A stretch of DNA of 35,204 nt from an uncultured Lachnospiraceae bacterium (lineage in GTDB: Bacteria; Bacillota; Clostridia; Lachnospirales; Lachnospiraceae): NCBI GenBank assembly GCA_947589455.1, contig CANQCD010000007.1, positions 1 to 35,204 on the forward strand. The letters are read 5' to 3'. Positions 1-7,631 of the stretch are shown piece after piece. A program made the translations under genes and the position numbers. The notes under the pieces are model-generated. The model was not told the origin of the DNA. It was given only the letters and a program-made list of their open reading frames with translations, and made no database searches. The number at the start of each line of letters is the position of its first letter. Position 1 is the first letter of the stretch.

Positions 1-1
1 G

Positions 2-241
2 GGCGGCTACACTCAGGCCGGAAACGGCTATCAGCCGGGAAGCGGCGCGCAGGGCGGCTACACTCAGGCCGGAAACGGCTATCAGCCGGGAAGCGGCGCG
101 CAAAGCGGCTACACTCAGGCCGGAAACAGTTATCAGCCGGGAAGCGGCGCGCAGGGCGGCTACACCCAGGCCGGAAACGGCTATCAGCCGGGAAGCGGCG
201 CGCAAAGCGGCTACACCCAGGCTGGGAATAACGGCTATCCA
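2..241 (+). repeat. 51-bp in-frame tandem repeat, 4 full copies plus a partial fifth
   Basis: Copies start at 2, 53, 104, 155 and 206 (last one truncated). Each full copy encodes GGYTQAGNGYQPGSGAQ with few changes (G to S at position 1, NG to NS in copy 3). Copies are nearly identical in DNA, including third positions, so the expansion is recent. The unit contains GCCGGAAACGGC, a 4-bp stem with a GAAA loop. The array continues past the left window edge, so the total copy number is unknown. Confidence 0.95.
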
Positions 242-610
242 CAGATGGAAAACGGTCAGTTTCAGCCGGGCGGTTACAATCAATATGGAAATCCGAATGA
301 AGGAAAGGGATTTGCGATCGCAGGCATGATATTAGGCATTCTTTCCGTTGTGTGCTGCTGTTTCCGCATTAATCTGATATTAGGTATCGTTGGTCTTGTG
401 CTTTCTGTCTATACCATCCGTCAGAATAAGCCGGGCAGAAAGATGGCAGTAGCGGGTATCATCTGTTCCGCAGTGGGGCTTTTCCTTTTCCTGTTGTTTT
501 TGTTTTTGGATATCGTCTATGCGGATCAGATCCAGCAATTTATGCGGGAAATCCTATCAGAGATGCAGATGGATGGAGCATACTATGATTCCGATCTATG
601 GGATTTTTAA
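2..610 (+). CDS. DUF4190-type membrane protein with tandem-repeat N-terminal region (5' end outside window)
   Basis: The ORF track starts this gene at an internal ATG (245), but the same frame is open without stop to base 2, so the gene enters from the left edge; 202 residues are visible. Residues 1-80 are a Gly/Tyr/Gln/Asn/Ser-rich stretch of 17-residue repeats (GGYTQAGNGYQPGSGAQ). It is followed by two hydrophobic segments (GFAIAGMILGILSVVCCC and MAVAGIICSAVGLFLFL) separated by a short polar loop, the usual arrangement of DUF4190 proteins, and a short acidic tail ending in SDLWDF. DUF4190 proteins have no established biochemical function; the disordered repeat region probably lies in the cytosol and may mediate protein contacts (inference). 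A terminator follows directly. No start codon or promoter can be assigned here. Confidence 0.8.
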   Translation, partial: GGYTQAGNGYQPGSGAQGGYTQAGNGYQPGSGAQSGYTQAGNSYQPGSGAQGGYTQAGNGYQPGSGAQSGYTQAGNNGYPQMENGQFQPGGYNQYGNPNEGKGFAIAGMILGILSVVCCCFRINLILGIVGLVLSVYTIRQNKPGRKMAVAGIICSAVGLFLFLLFLFLDIVYADQIQQFMREILSEMQMDGAYYDSDLWDF

Positions 611-627
611 GAATTTTATTTTGTTAT

Positions 628-662
628 CCCAACCGCCGGCTGATCGGTGGTTGGGATTTTTT
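628..662 (+). terminator. Intrinsic terminator of the DUF4190 gene
   Basis: An 11-bp stem CCCAACCGCCG / CGGTGGTTGGG (one G-U pair) with a 6-nt loop is followed by ATTTTTT, 17 nt after the stop codon. Confidence 0.85.
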
Positions 663-795
663 GCGGGAACGGCAGCTTCTCGTTTCCTATAAAGTAAAAA
701 TATTTATGCGCACAACCAGCAAAGGAAAATGTCACTTCGTGACGTCCGCTGGCGCGGCAAAGTGTGCTTCGCATTTTGTTTTTATTTGCGATCGT
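663..795. other. Gap between convergent genes with a small hairpin
   Basis: The gap between the convergent DUF4190 gene and the minus-strand exoprotein holds a perfect short hairpin GTCAC-TTC-GTGAC (731-743) and AAAATG/CATTTT arms flanking it (726-775). It may act as the minus-strand terminator, but no convincing U tract is seen in that orientation. The 68-codon ORF at 598-804 is not supported. Confidence 0.35.
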
Positions 796-1461
796 TTATT
801 TTAAGTCGCCATATTCTATGACCCATTTCATTCCCTTGTATTTTGTATGCGGGTTTAAATAACCAGTCGTTGGCAGACAGTAATCATCATTTTTAGGCAT
901 CTGAAATCCATAGTCCTTGGAAGCGATTTTCCCATGTTTCATTGTGACCACAGAAACAGAGCAGGCGCCCATATGACCCTCGATTTCCAGAACGCCTTTT
1001 CCGGGATATGCGACATAACTCGTATGGGTGGCGTAGATCTTGCCTGCTTTTACTGTCTTGTTTTTCTTGAAAGTATAGACAACCGTTGTGGCATCTGCTT
1101 CACAGCTCCCATATTTTATGAGAAGTTCCGGACTTTTATCCCGGTCTAAGTCTGCGAGGTAGTACCCCCAGATATAATATGTTTTGTGATATTTTTTATG
1201 ATATCGTTTCACCATTTTGTAATATGCTTTTTTCTGTTTTTTTGTCATTTTGTGCAGGGAGGTATCCCGATCTGTTTTTTTCATTTGCTTCAGATATTGT
1301 TTTGCTTTGCTGTATTGCTCTTTTTTAAAATACTTTAGATAACTGGTCAGTAGGCTGGTGTTCGTCGCCGCATCTGCCTGTACGGTAGACAAGGAAAGAA
1401 ACAGTGAGATGTGCAATACGGTAAAAAGCAATGCGAATAGGATACAAACGGTTCTTTTCAT
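796..1461 (-). CDS. Secreted protein of unknown function with a Ca-binding-like DxDxDxxPE motif
   Basis: The 221-residue product starts with an Sec signal peptide (MKRTVCILFALLFTVLHISLF... with a likely cut after QADA). The start at 1461 is preferred over the ORF-track start 1479 because GGAGG lies a few bases before it. The mature part is Lys/Tyr-rich at residues 45-95 and then has ADLDRDKSPELLIKYGS, a motif like those in lachnospiral exoproteins where a DxDxDxxxEL loop may bind calcium (inference). Four cysteines may be paired after export. I recognise no family. It is monocistronic with its own sigma-A promoter. Confidence 0.75.
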   Translation of the reverse strand: MKRTVCILFALLFTVLHISLFLSLSTVQADAATNTSLLTSYLKYFKKEQYSKAKQYLKQMKKTDRDTSLHKMTKKQKKAYYKMVKRYHKKYHKTYYIWGYYLADLDRDKSPELLIKYGSCEADATTVVYTFKKNKTVKAGKIYATHTSYVAYPGKGVLEIEGHMGACSVSVVTMKHGKIASKDYGFQMPKNDDYCLPTTGYLNPHTKYKGMKWVIEYGDLK

Positions 1462-1523
1462 AAAAATCCTCCATTTCACCGCCGTTTTTCTGGCGGTATG
1501 ATAATATCATCTGCTATCTGCGT

Positions 1524-1552
1524 ATTATATCAAATTGCCTGGTTAGAATCAA
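1524..1552 (-). promoter_or_regulatory. Sigma-A promoter of the minus-strand exoprotein gene
   Basis: Read on the minus strand: TTGATT, 17-nt spacer, TATAAT. A small hairpin (ACCGCC / GGCGGT, 1478-1497) sits in the leader just before the ribosome binding site. Confidence 0.75.
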
Positions 1553-1656
1553 ATTTCAACTTCTTTTGCTAAAAGTTTTCTCGGAGAAAGAGACGGAAAT
1601 ATCTCGCGCCATGGGGATGTTACAGACAGGGCGGCGGGGATTGGAAAGAATTTTCG

Positions 1657-1684
1657 GAATATTTTTCCTTTTCCTGCATAAGTA
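1657..1684 (+). promoter_or_regulatory. Candidate sigma-E promoter of spoIVA
   Basis: GAATATT (-35-like), 13-nt spacer, CATAAGTA (-10-like) resembles the sigma-E pattern (about kmATATT-N13/14-CATAcaaT). spoIVA is a classical sigma-E target in Bacillus subtilis, and sigE lies in this same window. The -10 is an imperfect match. Confidence 0.45.
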
Positions 1685-1724
1685 ATACTATAGCGCAATA
1701 GAAAAGATGGAGCAAGGAGGGACT

Positions 1725-3200
1725 ATGGGAAGTTTTCAGGTATACAGCGACTTGGCAGAGAGGACAAACGGAGAATTTTATCTGGGGGTATGCGGTCCGG
1801 TGCGGACAGGGAAATCTACTTTTATCAAGCGGTTTATGGAGCTGCTGGTACTGCCTGGGATTGCAGATGAGAATGACCGCGCAAGAGCCACGGATGAACT
1901 TCCGCAGTCAGCCGACGGAAAAACGATTATGACAACAGAACCGAAATTTATCCCGAAAGAGGCAGTATCGGTAAACTTGTTTGGCGAACATCCGGTCAAG
2001 GTACGGCTGATTGACTGCGTAGGTTATATTGTAAAAGAAGCCGAAGGCATGTTAGAGGAAGAGAACGAAAGAATGGTGATGACGCCGTGGTCAAAGGAGG
2101 CAATGCCTTTTGCACAGGCTGCGGAATTTGGCACCAGAAAGGTGATCCATGAGCATTCAACGATAGGCATCGTAGTGACGACAGACGGGAGCTTCGGAGA
2201 GATTCCGAGAGAGGCATATCTAGACGCCGAGGCGCGGACGATCCAGGAATTAAAAAAGATCGGCAAGCCGTTTGTTGTATTGTTAAATTCCTCCAGACCG
2301 TACAGTGAGGAGACCGCTGCGATCGTTTCAGAGATCAATGAGAAATATGATGTGTCTGCGATGGCGGTAAACTGTAACCAGCTGCGCAGTGAGGATATCC
2401 AAGGCATCATGGAAGGGATCCTTGCCTCGTTTCCTGTCAGGCAGATCGCCTTTCAGCTGCCCAAATGGGTAGAAATGCTCCCAAAAGAGCACTGGCTGAA
2501 GGCAGAGCTGATAGAAAAAGTACGCGGGATTTTAGATAAAATTACCAGGATCAGAGATGTGACGGAAGAGAATATGGCAGTGGACAGCGATTTGATCAGG
2601 CAGTTCCGCATCAGCCGCATGGGGATGGAAAACGGCGTTGTGGAAGTTGACGCGCTGTTTGACGACAGCCGCTACTACCAGATTTTAAGCGAGCTTGTAG
2701 GCACCGGGATCAGCGGCGAGTATGAACTGATCCATCTGTTAAAGGAATATGTAGAAAAGAAAAAAGATATTGAAAAATTCAGCGATGCATGGAATGAGGT
2801 ACGCCGAAAAGGGTATGGAGTCATTACGCCGGGAGTAGATGAGATACTGATCGACGAGCCGGAGCTGATACGCCATGGAAGCAAATATGGCGTAAAAATA
2901 AAAGCAGTCAGCCCGTCAGTCCATCTGATCCAGGCAAATATTGAGACGGAGATCGCGCCGATCGTTGGGACCCAGCAGCAGGCGGAAGATCTGATCCAGT
3001 ACATATCAGGCCAGAACAGCGAGAAAAAAGAATCCATCTGGGACACCAATATTTTTGGAAAAACAGTGCAGCAGCTGGTGGAAGAGGGGATGGACACCAA
3101 AGTAAACCGTCTGACAGATGAAAGCCAGGTAAAGCTTCAGGAGACGATCCAAAAGGTGATCAATGACAGCAATGGCGGACTGGTATGCATCATTATTTAA
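1725..3200 (+). CDS. spoIVA: SpoIVA, stage IV sporulation coat morphogenetic ATPase
   Basis: SpoIVA polymerises around the forespore using ATP and forms the base layer of the spore coat. The product is 491 residues, the normal family length. The diagnostic Walker A GPVRTGKSTFIKRF is at about residues 24-37, with a LIDCVGYIV segment at about 92-100, the SpoIVA-typical middle domain and a C terminus ending GGLVCIII, which in the family contacts the forespore membrane through SpoVM. The start at 1725 (MGSFQVYSDLAERT) is chosen over 1707 because AAGGAGG lies just before it. It is a single gene preceded by a sigma-E-like promoter; no clear terminator separates it from the next promoter. Confidence 0.97.
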   Translation: MGSFQVYSDLAERTNGEFYLGVCGPVRTGKSTFIKRFMELLVLPGIADENDRARATDELPQSADGKTIMTTEPKFIPKEAVSVNLFGEHPVKVRLIDCVGYIVKEAEGMLEEENERMVMTPWSKEAMPFAQAAEFGTRKVIHEHSTIGIVVTTDGSFGEIPREAYLDAEARTIQELKKIGKPFVVLLNSSRPYSEETAAIVSEINEKYDVSAMAVNCNQLRSEDIQGIMEGILASFPVRQIAFQLPKWVEMLPKEHWLKAELIEKVRGILDKITRIRDVTEENMAVDSDLIRQFRISRMGMENGVVEVDALFDDSRYYQILSELVGTGISGEYELIHLLKEYVEKKKDIEKFSDAWNEVRRKGYGVITPGVDEILIDEPELIRHGSKYGVKIKAVSPSVHLIQANIETEIAPIVGTQQQAEDLIQYISGQNSEKKESIWDTNIFGKTVQQLVEEGMDTKVNRLTDESQVKLQETIQKVINDSNGGLVCIII

Positions 3201-3217
3201 AAAATCTTATTTCTATA

Positions 3218-3246
3218 TTGAAAAAATAGTGCAAAAAGCCTATAAT
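3218..3246 (+). promoter_or_regulatory. Sigma-A promoter of the flagellin-like gene
   Basis: TTGAAA, 17-nt spacer, TATAAT, an almost perfect housekeeping promoter. It is not a sigma-D (flagellar) promoter, which would be expected for a true filament gene. Confidence 0.8.
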
Positions 3247-3273
3247 GATACTGATAGAACGACAAAACAGGGC

Positions 3274-3297
3274 TTCGGACAGGAAAGGCAGTCCGAA
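3274..3297 (+). promoter_or_regulatory. Leader hairpin with ACAGGA loop (possible CsrA site)
   Basis: A perfect 7-bp stem TTCGGAC / GTCCGAA presents a 10-nt loop AGGAAAGGCA, so the strand reads GGACAGGAAAGG at the top. It lies in the 5' leader between promoter and ribosome binding site. The ANGGA-in-loop arrangement resembles CsrA sites in flagellin (hag) leaders; no csrA or fliW is visible in this window. Confidence 0.4.
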
Positions 3298-3335
3298 ACT
3301 GTTACCAACAGATAGAGAAATGAGGTGAATGAGTG

Positions 3336-4082
3336 ATGGATATGTCTGTTTCAGCAATGGGAAATCCTTATGAGTCTTATGGCACACCGAGAGTAGAGAA
3401 CAATCCGGCTGATATTTTGATAGCGGAAGAGCAGCTGTCCCAGATAAACGGTTATCAGCAGAATGTCCGGAATGGCGAAGACGGGCAGGGAGTGATCCGG
3501 ACGGCAGACGGAGCGCTTTCCGGGATTGCCGACAGCCTGCAGCGTATGCGGGAGTTAAGCGTCCGTGCATCCAGCTCTGCGTTATATACAAAGGAAGACC
3601 GCAAGATCATGCAGCAGGAGATCAACCAGCTAAAGGAACATATTTCTGATATTGCAAAAAACACGCATTTTAATACGAGGAAGCTTTTGGACGGAAGCAT
3701 GGCGGATCTGCATCTTGCCTTAAATCCGGAGGGCGGCGGATTGTCAATCCAGATGGCAGACGCCACATTGGAAGGCCTTGGGATTGCAGATTATGATGTG
3801 ACAGGTGATTTTGATATCTCTAAGCTGGATGAGGCGATCAAGAGAGTGGGAAACGCAAGGGCGTCTTTGGGGGCGCAGGGCAATGCGCTTGACCACAGTA
3901 TCAGCGTCGGCAGCCTGTCAGCGGAGAACCTGACGGCTTCCTACAGCAGGCTCAGCGATATGGATATCGAAAAATATCTGAGCGAGAAGCAGAAGAGAGA
4001 GATCATGGATCAGTACCGTTATTTTGCGGTCAACAGCCAGCGTCAGCAGAAAGAGAGCATGATACAGAAAATGTTTATGTAA
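3336..4082 (+). CDS. Short divergent flagellin-like protein
   Basis: The 248-residue product contains a flagellin N-terminal-type helix region (residues 24-125: PADILIAEEQLSQI, GVIRTADGALSGIADSLQRMRELSVRA, FNTRKLLDGS) and a flagellin C-terminal-type region (about 160-230: AIKRVGNARASLGAQGNALDH). What differs: the first about 20 residues replace the usual 40-residue D0 helix, and the C terminus (REIMDQYRYFAVNSQRQQKESMIQKMFM) lacks the usual QAxxxMLAQAN...GVLxLL ending that assembles into the filament core. The variable D2/D3 domain is absent. The start at ATG 3336 is preferred over GTG 3333; AGGTG is 8 nt upstream. No other filament or basal-body gene is adjacent. It may be a repurposed or relic flagellin. 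Confidence 0.8.
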   Translation: MDMSVSAMGNPYESYGTPRVENNPADILIAEEQLSQINGYQQNVRNGEDGQGVIRTADGALSGIADSLQRMRELSVRASSSALYTKEDRKIMQQEINQLKEHISDIAKNTHFNTRKLLDGSMADLHLALNPEGGGLSIQMADATLEGLGIADYDVTGDFDISKLDEAIKRVGNARASLGAQGNALDHSISVGSLSAENLTASYSRLSDMDIEKYLSEKQKREIMDQYRYFAVNSQRQQKESMIQKMFM

Positions 4083-4107
4083 GGTTCTGTGCACAGCAGG
4101 CGGGAAG

Positions 4108-4152
4108 AAACAATCCTTTTTGGCGTGTCCGCACGCAAAAAAGGATTGTTTT
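4108..4152. terminator. Strong bidirectional terminator after the flagellin-like gene
   Basis: AACAATCCTTTTT and AAAAAAGGATTGTT pair around an inner GCGTG-TCCG-CACGC stem, followed by TTTTGT; the A/T-rich arms allow function in both directions. Confidence 0.85.
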
Positions 4153-4185
4153 GTCACAATTTACGGTCTAACCGATAAAGAACAA

Positions 4186-4214
4186 CCTCGCAGATATTGA
4201 CTGCGGGGTTTTTT
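4186..4214 (+). terminator. Second intrinsic terminator in tandem
   Basis: CCTCGCAG / CTGCGGGG (8 bp, one G-U) with a 7-nt loop and a TTTTTT tract. Two terminators in a row insulate the next promoter. Confidence 0.8.
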
Positions 4215-4248
4215 CATGGTTAATAGGAGTTGCCTGTGTATTTTTCGT

Positions 4249-4276
4249 GTCTGCGGAAAACAGTCTGTGGAAAACA
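4249..4276 (+). repeat. 14-bp tandem duplication upstream of the NlpC/P60 promoter
   Basis: GTCTGCGGAAAACA is followed directly by GTCTGTGGAAAACA (one change). It sits 12 bp before the -35 box of the next gene. Confidence 0.85.
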
Positions 4277-4288
4277 GCGCGGGGAGTC

Positions 4289-4317
4289 TTGACAATTATT
4301 AAGCAAGTTGCTATAAT
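4289..4317 (+). promoter_or_regulatory. Perfect-consensus sigma-A promoter for the NlpC/P60 gene
   Basis: TTGACA, 17-nt spacer, TATAAT: both hexamers match consensus exactly, so strong constitutive expression of the downstream hydrolase is expected. Confidence 0.88.
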
Positions 4318-4402
4318 TTTATACGCTATGTAATATTTTTGTAATAATTGCATAGATTGAACAGTAGAAATCGTATTACGTGATAAAGAACGGAGTGTCA
4401 TT

Positions 4403-5638
4403 ATGAAAAGGAGATGTATGGAAGGGGCGGCAATCGGGCTTACATTAGCAGCTTTCTGCCTTTTTGTACCAAATCCAGGACAGGCTGCCACTGCCAACCT
4501 GCTGGAAGAGAAACCATTGGCAGGCATTACACTTTCTTTAGACCATTACTGCGAGAATGTGATGGAGAATGCCGCAGAGGAGGCAAAGCAGGAAGCGGAA
4601 GAACAGGAGAGCGGTTCTTCGCAGGACACAGACAAAGAGAAAAAGGATAAGAAATCAGAAAAGGAAAAGAAAGAAAGAGAAAAGAAGATCAAGCTGAACT
4701 TAAAATATGATAAGTTAGGCATTGCAAAAGTGGATACATATCTGAATGTCCGTTCAAAGCCCGGTGAGAGCTCCAAGATCATCGGAAAAATGACAAGGAA
4801 TACAGGATGCAATATCTTAAACACCAAAAAGGGCTGGTCAAAGATTGAGTCGGGCAATGTAAAAGGATATGTCAAGACAGAATATCTGATCACTGGCAAA
4901 GAGGCGGAAGCGCGCGCCCTCAAGGTAGCGACACTCCGCGCAGTTGTCAATACGCAGACGTTAAACGTCCGCTATCTTCCAACGACTGAGTCAAGGATTT
5001 ATGACCAGCTGTCAGAGGATGAAGAGTACACCGTTGAGCGCGAGCATTTGTCTAAGGATTCTATCAAAACATATATGGCAAAGCACAGCAGCAAAAAGGA
5101 TACGAACGGTGTTGACTTAGGCGCAATGTACGACGATCTGGAAAATTGGGTCATGCTTTCTGTGGACAGTGAAAAAATGTTTGTCAGCAAAGATTTAGTC
5201 ACGCTGAAATATAAGTTAAACCGTGCAGTTACGATTAAAGAGGAAGCGCATCGCGCCGCATCTTCTTCCGACTCCGGTTCTTCTTCTGTCGCGGGTTCTA
5301 TTGTATCGTATGCGATGCAGTTTTTAGGGAATCCTTATGTGTGGGGCGGCACCAGCCTGACGAATGGCACGGACTGCTCTGGTTTTACGATGGGAATCTA
5401 CAGGCATTTTGGATACAGCCTTCCGAGAGTATCTGCGGCACAGGCGGCGGCGACGCGGACTGTCAGCGCTAGCGACGTCCAGGTTGGCGATTTGTTCTTT
5501 TACGGAAGCGGGAGAGTCAGCCATGTGGCGTTATATATTGGAAACGGACAGATCATCCATGCGAGCAACGCAAGGGATGGAATTAAGATTTCCAGTGCAT
5601 ATTACCGGAAACCGTTAAAGATTGGGCGTGTTATGTGA
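4403..5638 (+). CDS. Secreted SH3-domain NlpC/P60 peptidoglycan hydrolase
   Basis: This is a 411-residue exported cell-wall endopeptidase that probably cuts within the stem peptide. Signal peptide: residues 1-28 (ending PGQAA). Residues about 50-97 form a Glu/Lys/Ser-rich low-complexity segment. Then come two bacterial SH3 domains (about 105-165, motif TYLNVRSKPGESSKIIG; and about 175-265, motif QTLNVRYLPTTES), a Ser-rich linker, and an NlpC/P60 domain at about 295-411. The catalytic Cys is C325 (TDCSGF), with His374 (SHVALYIG) and a second polar residue His386 (IIHASN). GGAG is 7 nt before the start. It has its own strong promoter and a hairpin at its 3' end, so it is monocistronic. Confidence 0.93.
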   Translation: MKRRCMEGAAIGLTLAAFCLFVPNPGQAATANLLEEKPLAGITLSLDHYCENVMENAAEEAKQEAEEQESGSSQDTDKEKKDKKSEKEKKEREKKIKLNLKYDKLGIAKVDTYLNVRSKPGESSKIIGKMTRNTGCNILNTKKGWSKIESGNVKGYVKTEYLITGKEAEARALKVATLRAVVNTQTLNVRYLPTTESRIYDQLSEDEEYTVEREHLSKDSIKTYMAKHSSKKDTNGVDLGAMYDDLENWVMLSVDSEKMFVSKDLVTLKYKLNRAVTIKEEAHRAASSSDSGSSSVAGSIVSYAMQFLGNPYVWGGTSLTNGTDCSGFTMGIYRHFGYSLPRVSAAQAAATRTVSASDVQVGDLFFYGSGRVSHVALYIGNGQIIHASNARDGIKISSAYYRKPLKIGRVM

Positions 5639-5677
5639 CGCGCTCTGCATTTGCAAGAAGAATAGTCAGAATATCAG

Positions 5678-5708
5678 TATGCAGGGAACATGGCTTCCCT
5701 GCATATTT
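5678..5708 (+). terminator. Perfect 11-bp hairpin after the NlpC/P60 gene (probable terminator)
   Basis: TATGCAGGGAA / TTCCCTGCATA with a 6-nt loop, followed by TTT only; the weak U tract lowers confidence. The ATG that opens the ORF-track entry at 5690 lies inside this hairpin, a reason to reject that start. Confidence 0.6.
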
Positions 5709-5728
5709 GCTGTTGCGAGGAGAGATTG

Positions 5729-7627
5729 ATGGATCATATTGTGATAAAGGTGATAATCGGGATAATCCTTTTGGGGATTTTGTTTGCTGTCAGGGCTTCC
5801 TTTGACAGGATTATCTGCCAAAGGAAAAAAGCAGACAGGATAGAGCAGGAATGGGGGATAGATACCAGAGAGGAATATTCAGATGAGATAAGGAAGAATA
5901 TCGCTTCTTATTATCGCGGCAATCCGGAAGAGGGGCAGATTGACGACATTACCTGGAACGATCTGGATATGGATGCCGTGTTTGCTCTGGTCAACCATAC
6001 GAGGACTTCTCCGGGAGAAGAATATTTGTATTATCTTCTGCGCACGCCGCAGTTTGACCATGCGCCGTTAGATGAGAGGGAGAAGCTGATCCAGAGCTTT
6101 TTAACCCATCCGGAGGAGAGGATGGAATTTGAGATGCTTCTCTATGATATTGGGAAGACAGATAAAATTTCTGTGTTTGAATTGCTCAGCGGGACGAAGG
6201 AATTAAAAAAGATAAAGAGATATCCCCATGTGGCCGCAGCCTGTGTGATGCTTGGCACACTCCTTTCCCTGCCGCTGTCTCCGGCGTCTGCGTTTCTCTT
6301 ATTGTTTGCTGTGATGGGGGTCAACAGTTATTTTTATTACAGGGAAAAGGCAAAGATCATACAAAATATTTCCCTGTTCCATTTTATCCTGGGGATCATC
6401 AAACAGTCGGAAAAACTGGGCAAGATCAGGCTGCCCGGCTGTGAAACGTATTTTGAGAGGCTTAGAGAACTGTCGGGCAGATTTCAGAAATTCTGCAGAT
6501 TCCGCTTTCTTGTCTATGCGGGCGACGGCATCTTTGCCGCTGCATTTGACTCGCTGTTTGACTATATCAGGATCTTATTTCACGTCGATCTGATCAAGTT
6601 CGGGACGATGATCAATGAGGTGCAAAAGTATCAGGCTGAACTGATGGAAATTTACAGGTTGACCGGATATCTGGAAAGTATGCTTGCCGTATCCTCTTTC
6701 CGCGCCAGGTATCCCCAACACGCCGTCCCGGTTTTAGAAAGAAGGCAAAGACCGGGGCTTCGGGCGGAAAATTTGTATCATCCGCTGGTAAATAATCCGG
6801 TGAAAAATACGATGGATACAGAAAAAAGCGTCCTGATCACCGGCTCAAATGCTTCGGGAAAATCTACATTTTTAAAAGCGCTGGCAGTCAATGCGATTTT
6901 TGCCCAGACTATCCATACTGTGCTGGCAGATTGTTTTACCGGAAGTTTTTCCAGGATTTATTCTTCTATGGCGCTGCGGGATAATATCGTTGCGCAGGAG
7001 AGCTATTTTATCGTAGAGATCAAATCCTTAAAAAGGATTTTTAATGCGATTTCTTTTGAGGAAGAGGAGAACAGGCGCGATACGGCGGATGGGGACAGAG
7101 GCGATCCGTTCGATGAGAAAGGGCGCGATGCGGCAGAAGGGGACGGACGCGATCCGCTCGATGAGAAAGGTCGCGATGCGGCAGAAGGGGACGGACGCGA
7201 TCCGCTCGATGAGAAAGGGCGCGATACGGCGGATGGGGACAGAGGCCTTGCGGAAAACGGCACAAAAAAGTGGTTGGATGTGCCGGTTCTGTGCTTTATT
7301 GACGAAATCCTGCGCGGGACAAATACGGTAGAACGCATTGCGGCATCCTCCCAGCTGTTGCAGGAAATTGCAAAAGGGCGGGCGCTGTGTTTTGCCGCAA
7401 CGCATGATATTGAGCTGACCAGACTGCTGGAGGAGAGCTTTGAGAATTATCATTTTGAAGAAGTCCTTTCGGATGGGGACATCTTGTTTGATTATACATT
7501 AAAAAACGGCAGGGCAACGTCAAGAAATGCGATTTCTCTGCTGGAATTGATTGGTTTTGACAAGAAAGTAACAGATCGGGCGCGCCGGCGCGTTGATACT
7601 TTTTTGGAAGAGGGCGTCTGGAAATAA
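5729..7627 (+). CDS. Membrane-anchored MutS-family ATPase with a repeat insertion in the ATPase domain
   Basis: The 632-residue protein has the MutS domain-V ATPase at its C-terminal half: Walker A GSNASGKSTFLK (about 372), Q-loop/signature region ESYFIVEIKSLKRIF (about 430-445), Walker B VLCFIDEILRGTNT (about 520-530), and the H-loop ATHD. It lacks the mismatch-recognition domain I. It carries hydrophobic segments at residues 4-22 (VIKVIIGIILLGILFAV) and about 165-205, so it is probably tethered to the membrane. Such MutS-related proteins are common in Clostridia and their role is not known; classic mismatch repair is unlikely. Start 5729 has AGGAG 6 nt upstream; the track start 5690 lies in a hairpin. 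Odd: a 57-residue charged repeat (450-506) splits the ATPase between Q-loop and Walker B. Confidence 0.82.
   Translation: MDHIVIKVIIGIILLGILFAVRASFDRIICQRKKADRIEQEWGIDTREEYSDEIRKNIASYYRGNPEEGQIDDITWNDLDMDAVFALVNHTRTSPGEEYLYYLLRTPQFDHAPLDEREKLIQSFLTHPEERMEFEMLLYDIGKTDKISVFELLSGTKELKKIKRYPHVAAACVMLGTLLSLPLSPASAFLLLFAVMGVNSYFYYREKAKIIQNISLFHFILGIIKQSEKLGKIRLPGCETYFERLRELSGRFQKFCRFRFLVYAGDGIFAAAFDSLFDYIRILFHVDLIKFGTMINEVQKYQAELMEIYRLTGYLESMLAVSSFRARYPQHAVPVLERRQRPGLRAENLYHPLVNNPVKNTMDTEKSVLITGSNASGKSTFLKALAVNAIFAQTIHTVLADCFTGSFSRIYSSMALRDNIVAQESYFIVEIKSLKRIFNAISFEEEENRRDTADGDRGDPFDEKGRDAAEGDGRDPLDEKGRDAAEGDGRDPLDEKGRDTADGDRGLAENGTKKWLDVPVLCFIDEILRGTNTVERIAASSQLLQEIAKGRALCFAATHDIELTRLLEESFENYHFEEVLSDGDILFDYTLKNGRATSRNAISLLELIGFDKKVTDRARRRVDTFLEEGVWK
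7076..7246 (+). repeat. 48-bp in-frame tandem repeat inside the MutS-like ATPase
   Basis: Three full copies (7076, 7124, 7172) and a 27-bp partial (7220) encode RDAAEGDGRDPLDEKG-type units. The middle two copies are almost base-identical; the outer two share RDTADGDRG. The insertion is hydrophilic and lies in what is normally a short loop, so the fold can tolerate it. All frames stay open through the array, which creates several shadow ORFs on both strands. Confidence 0.95.
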
Positions 7628-7631
7628 GAGC

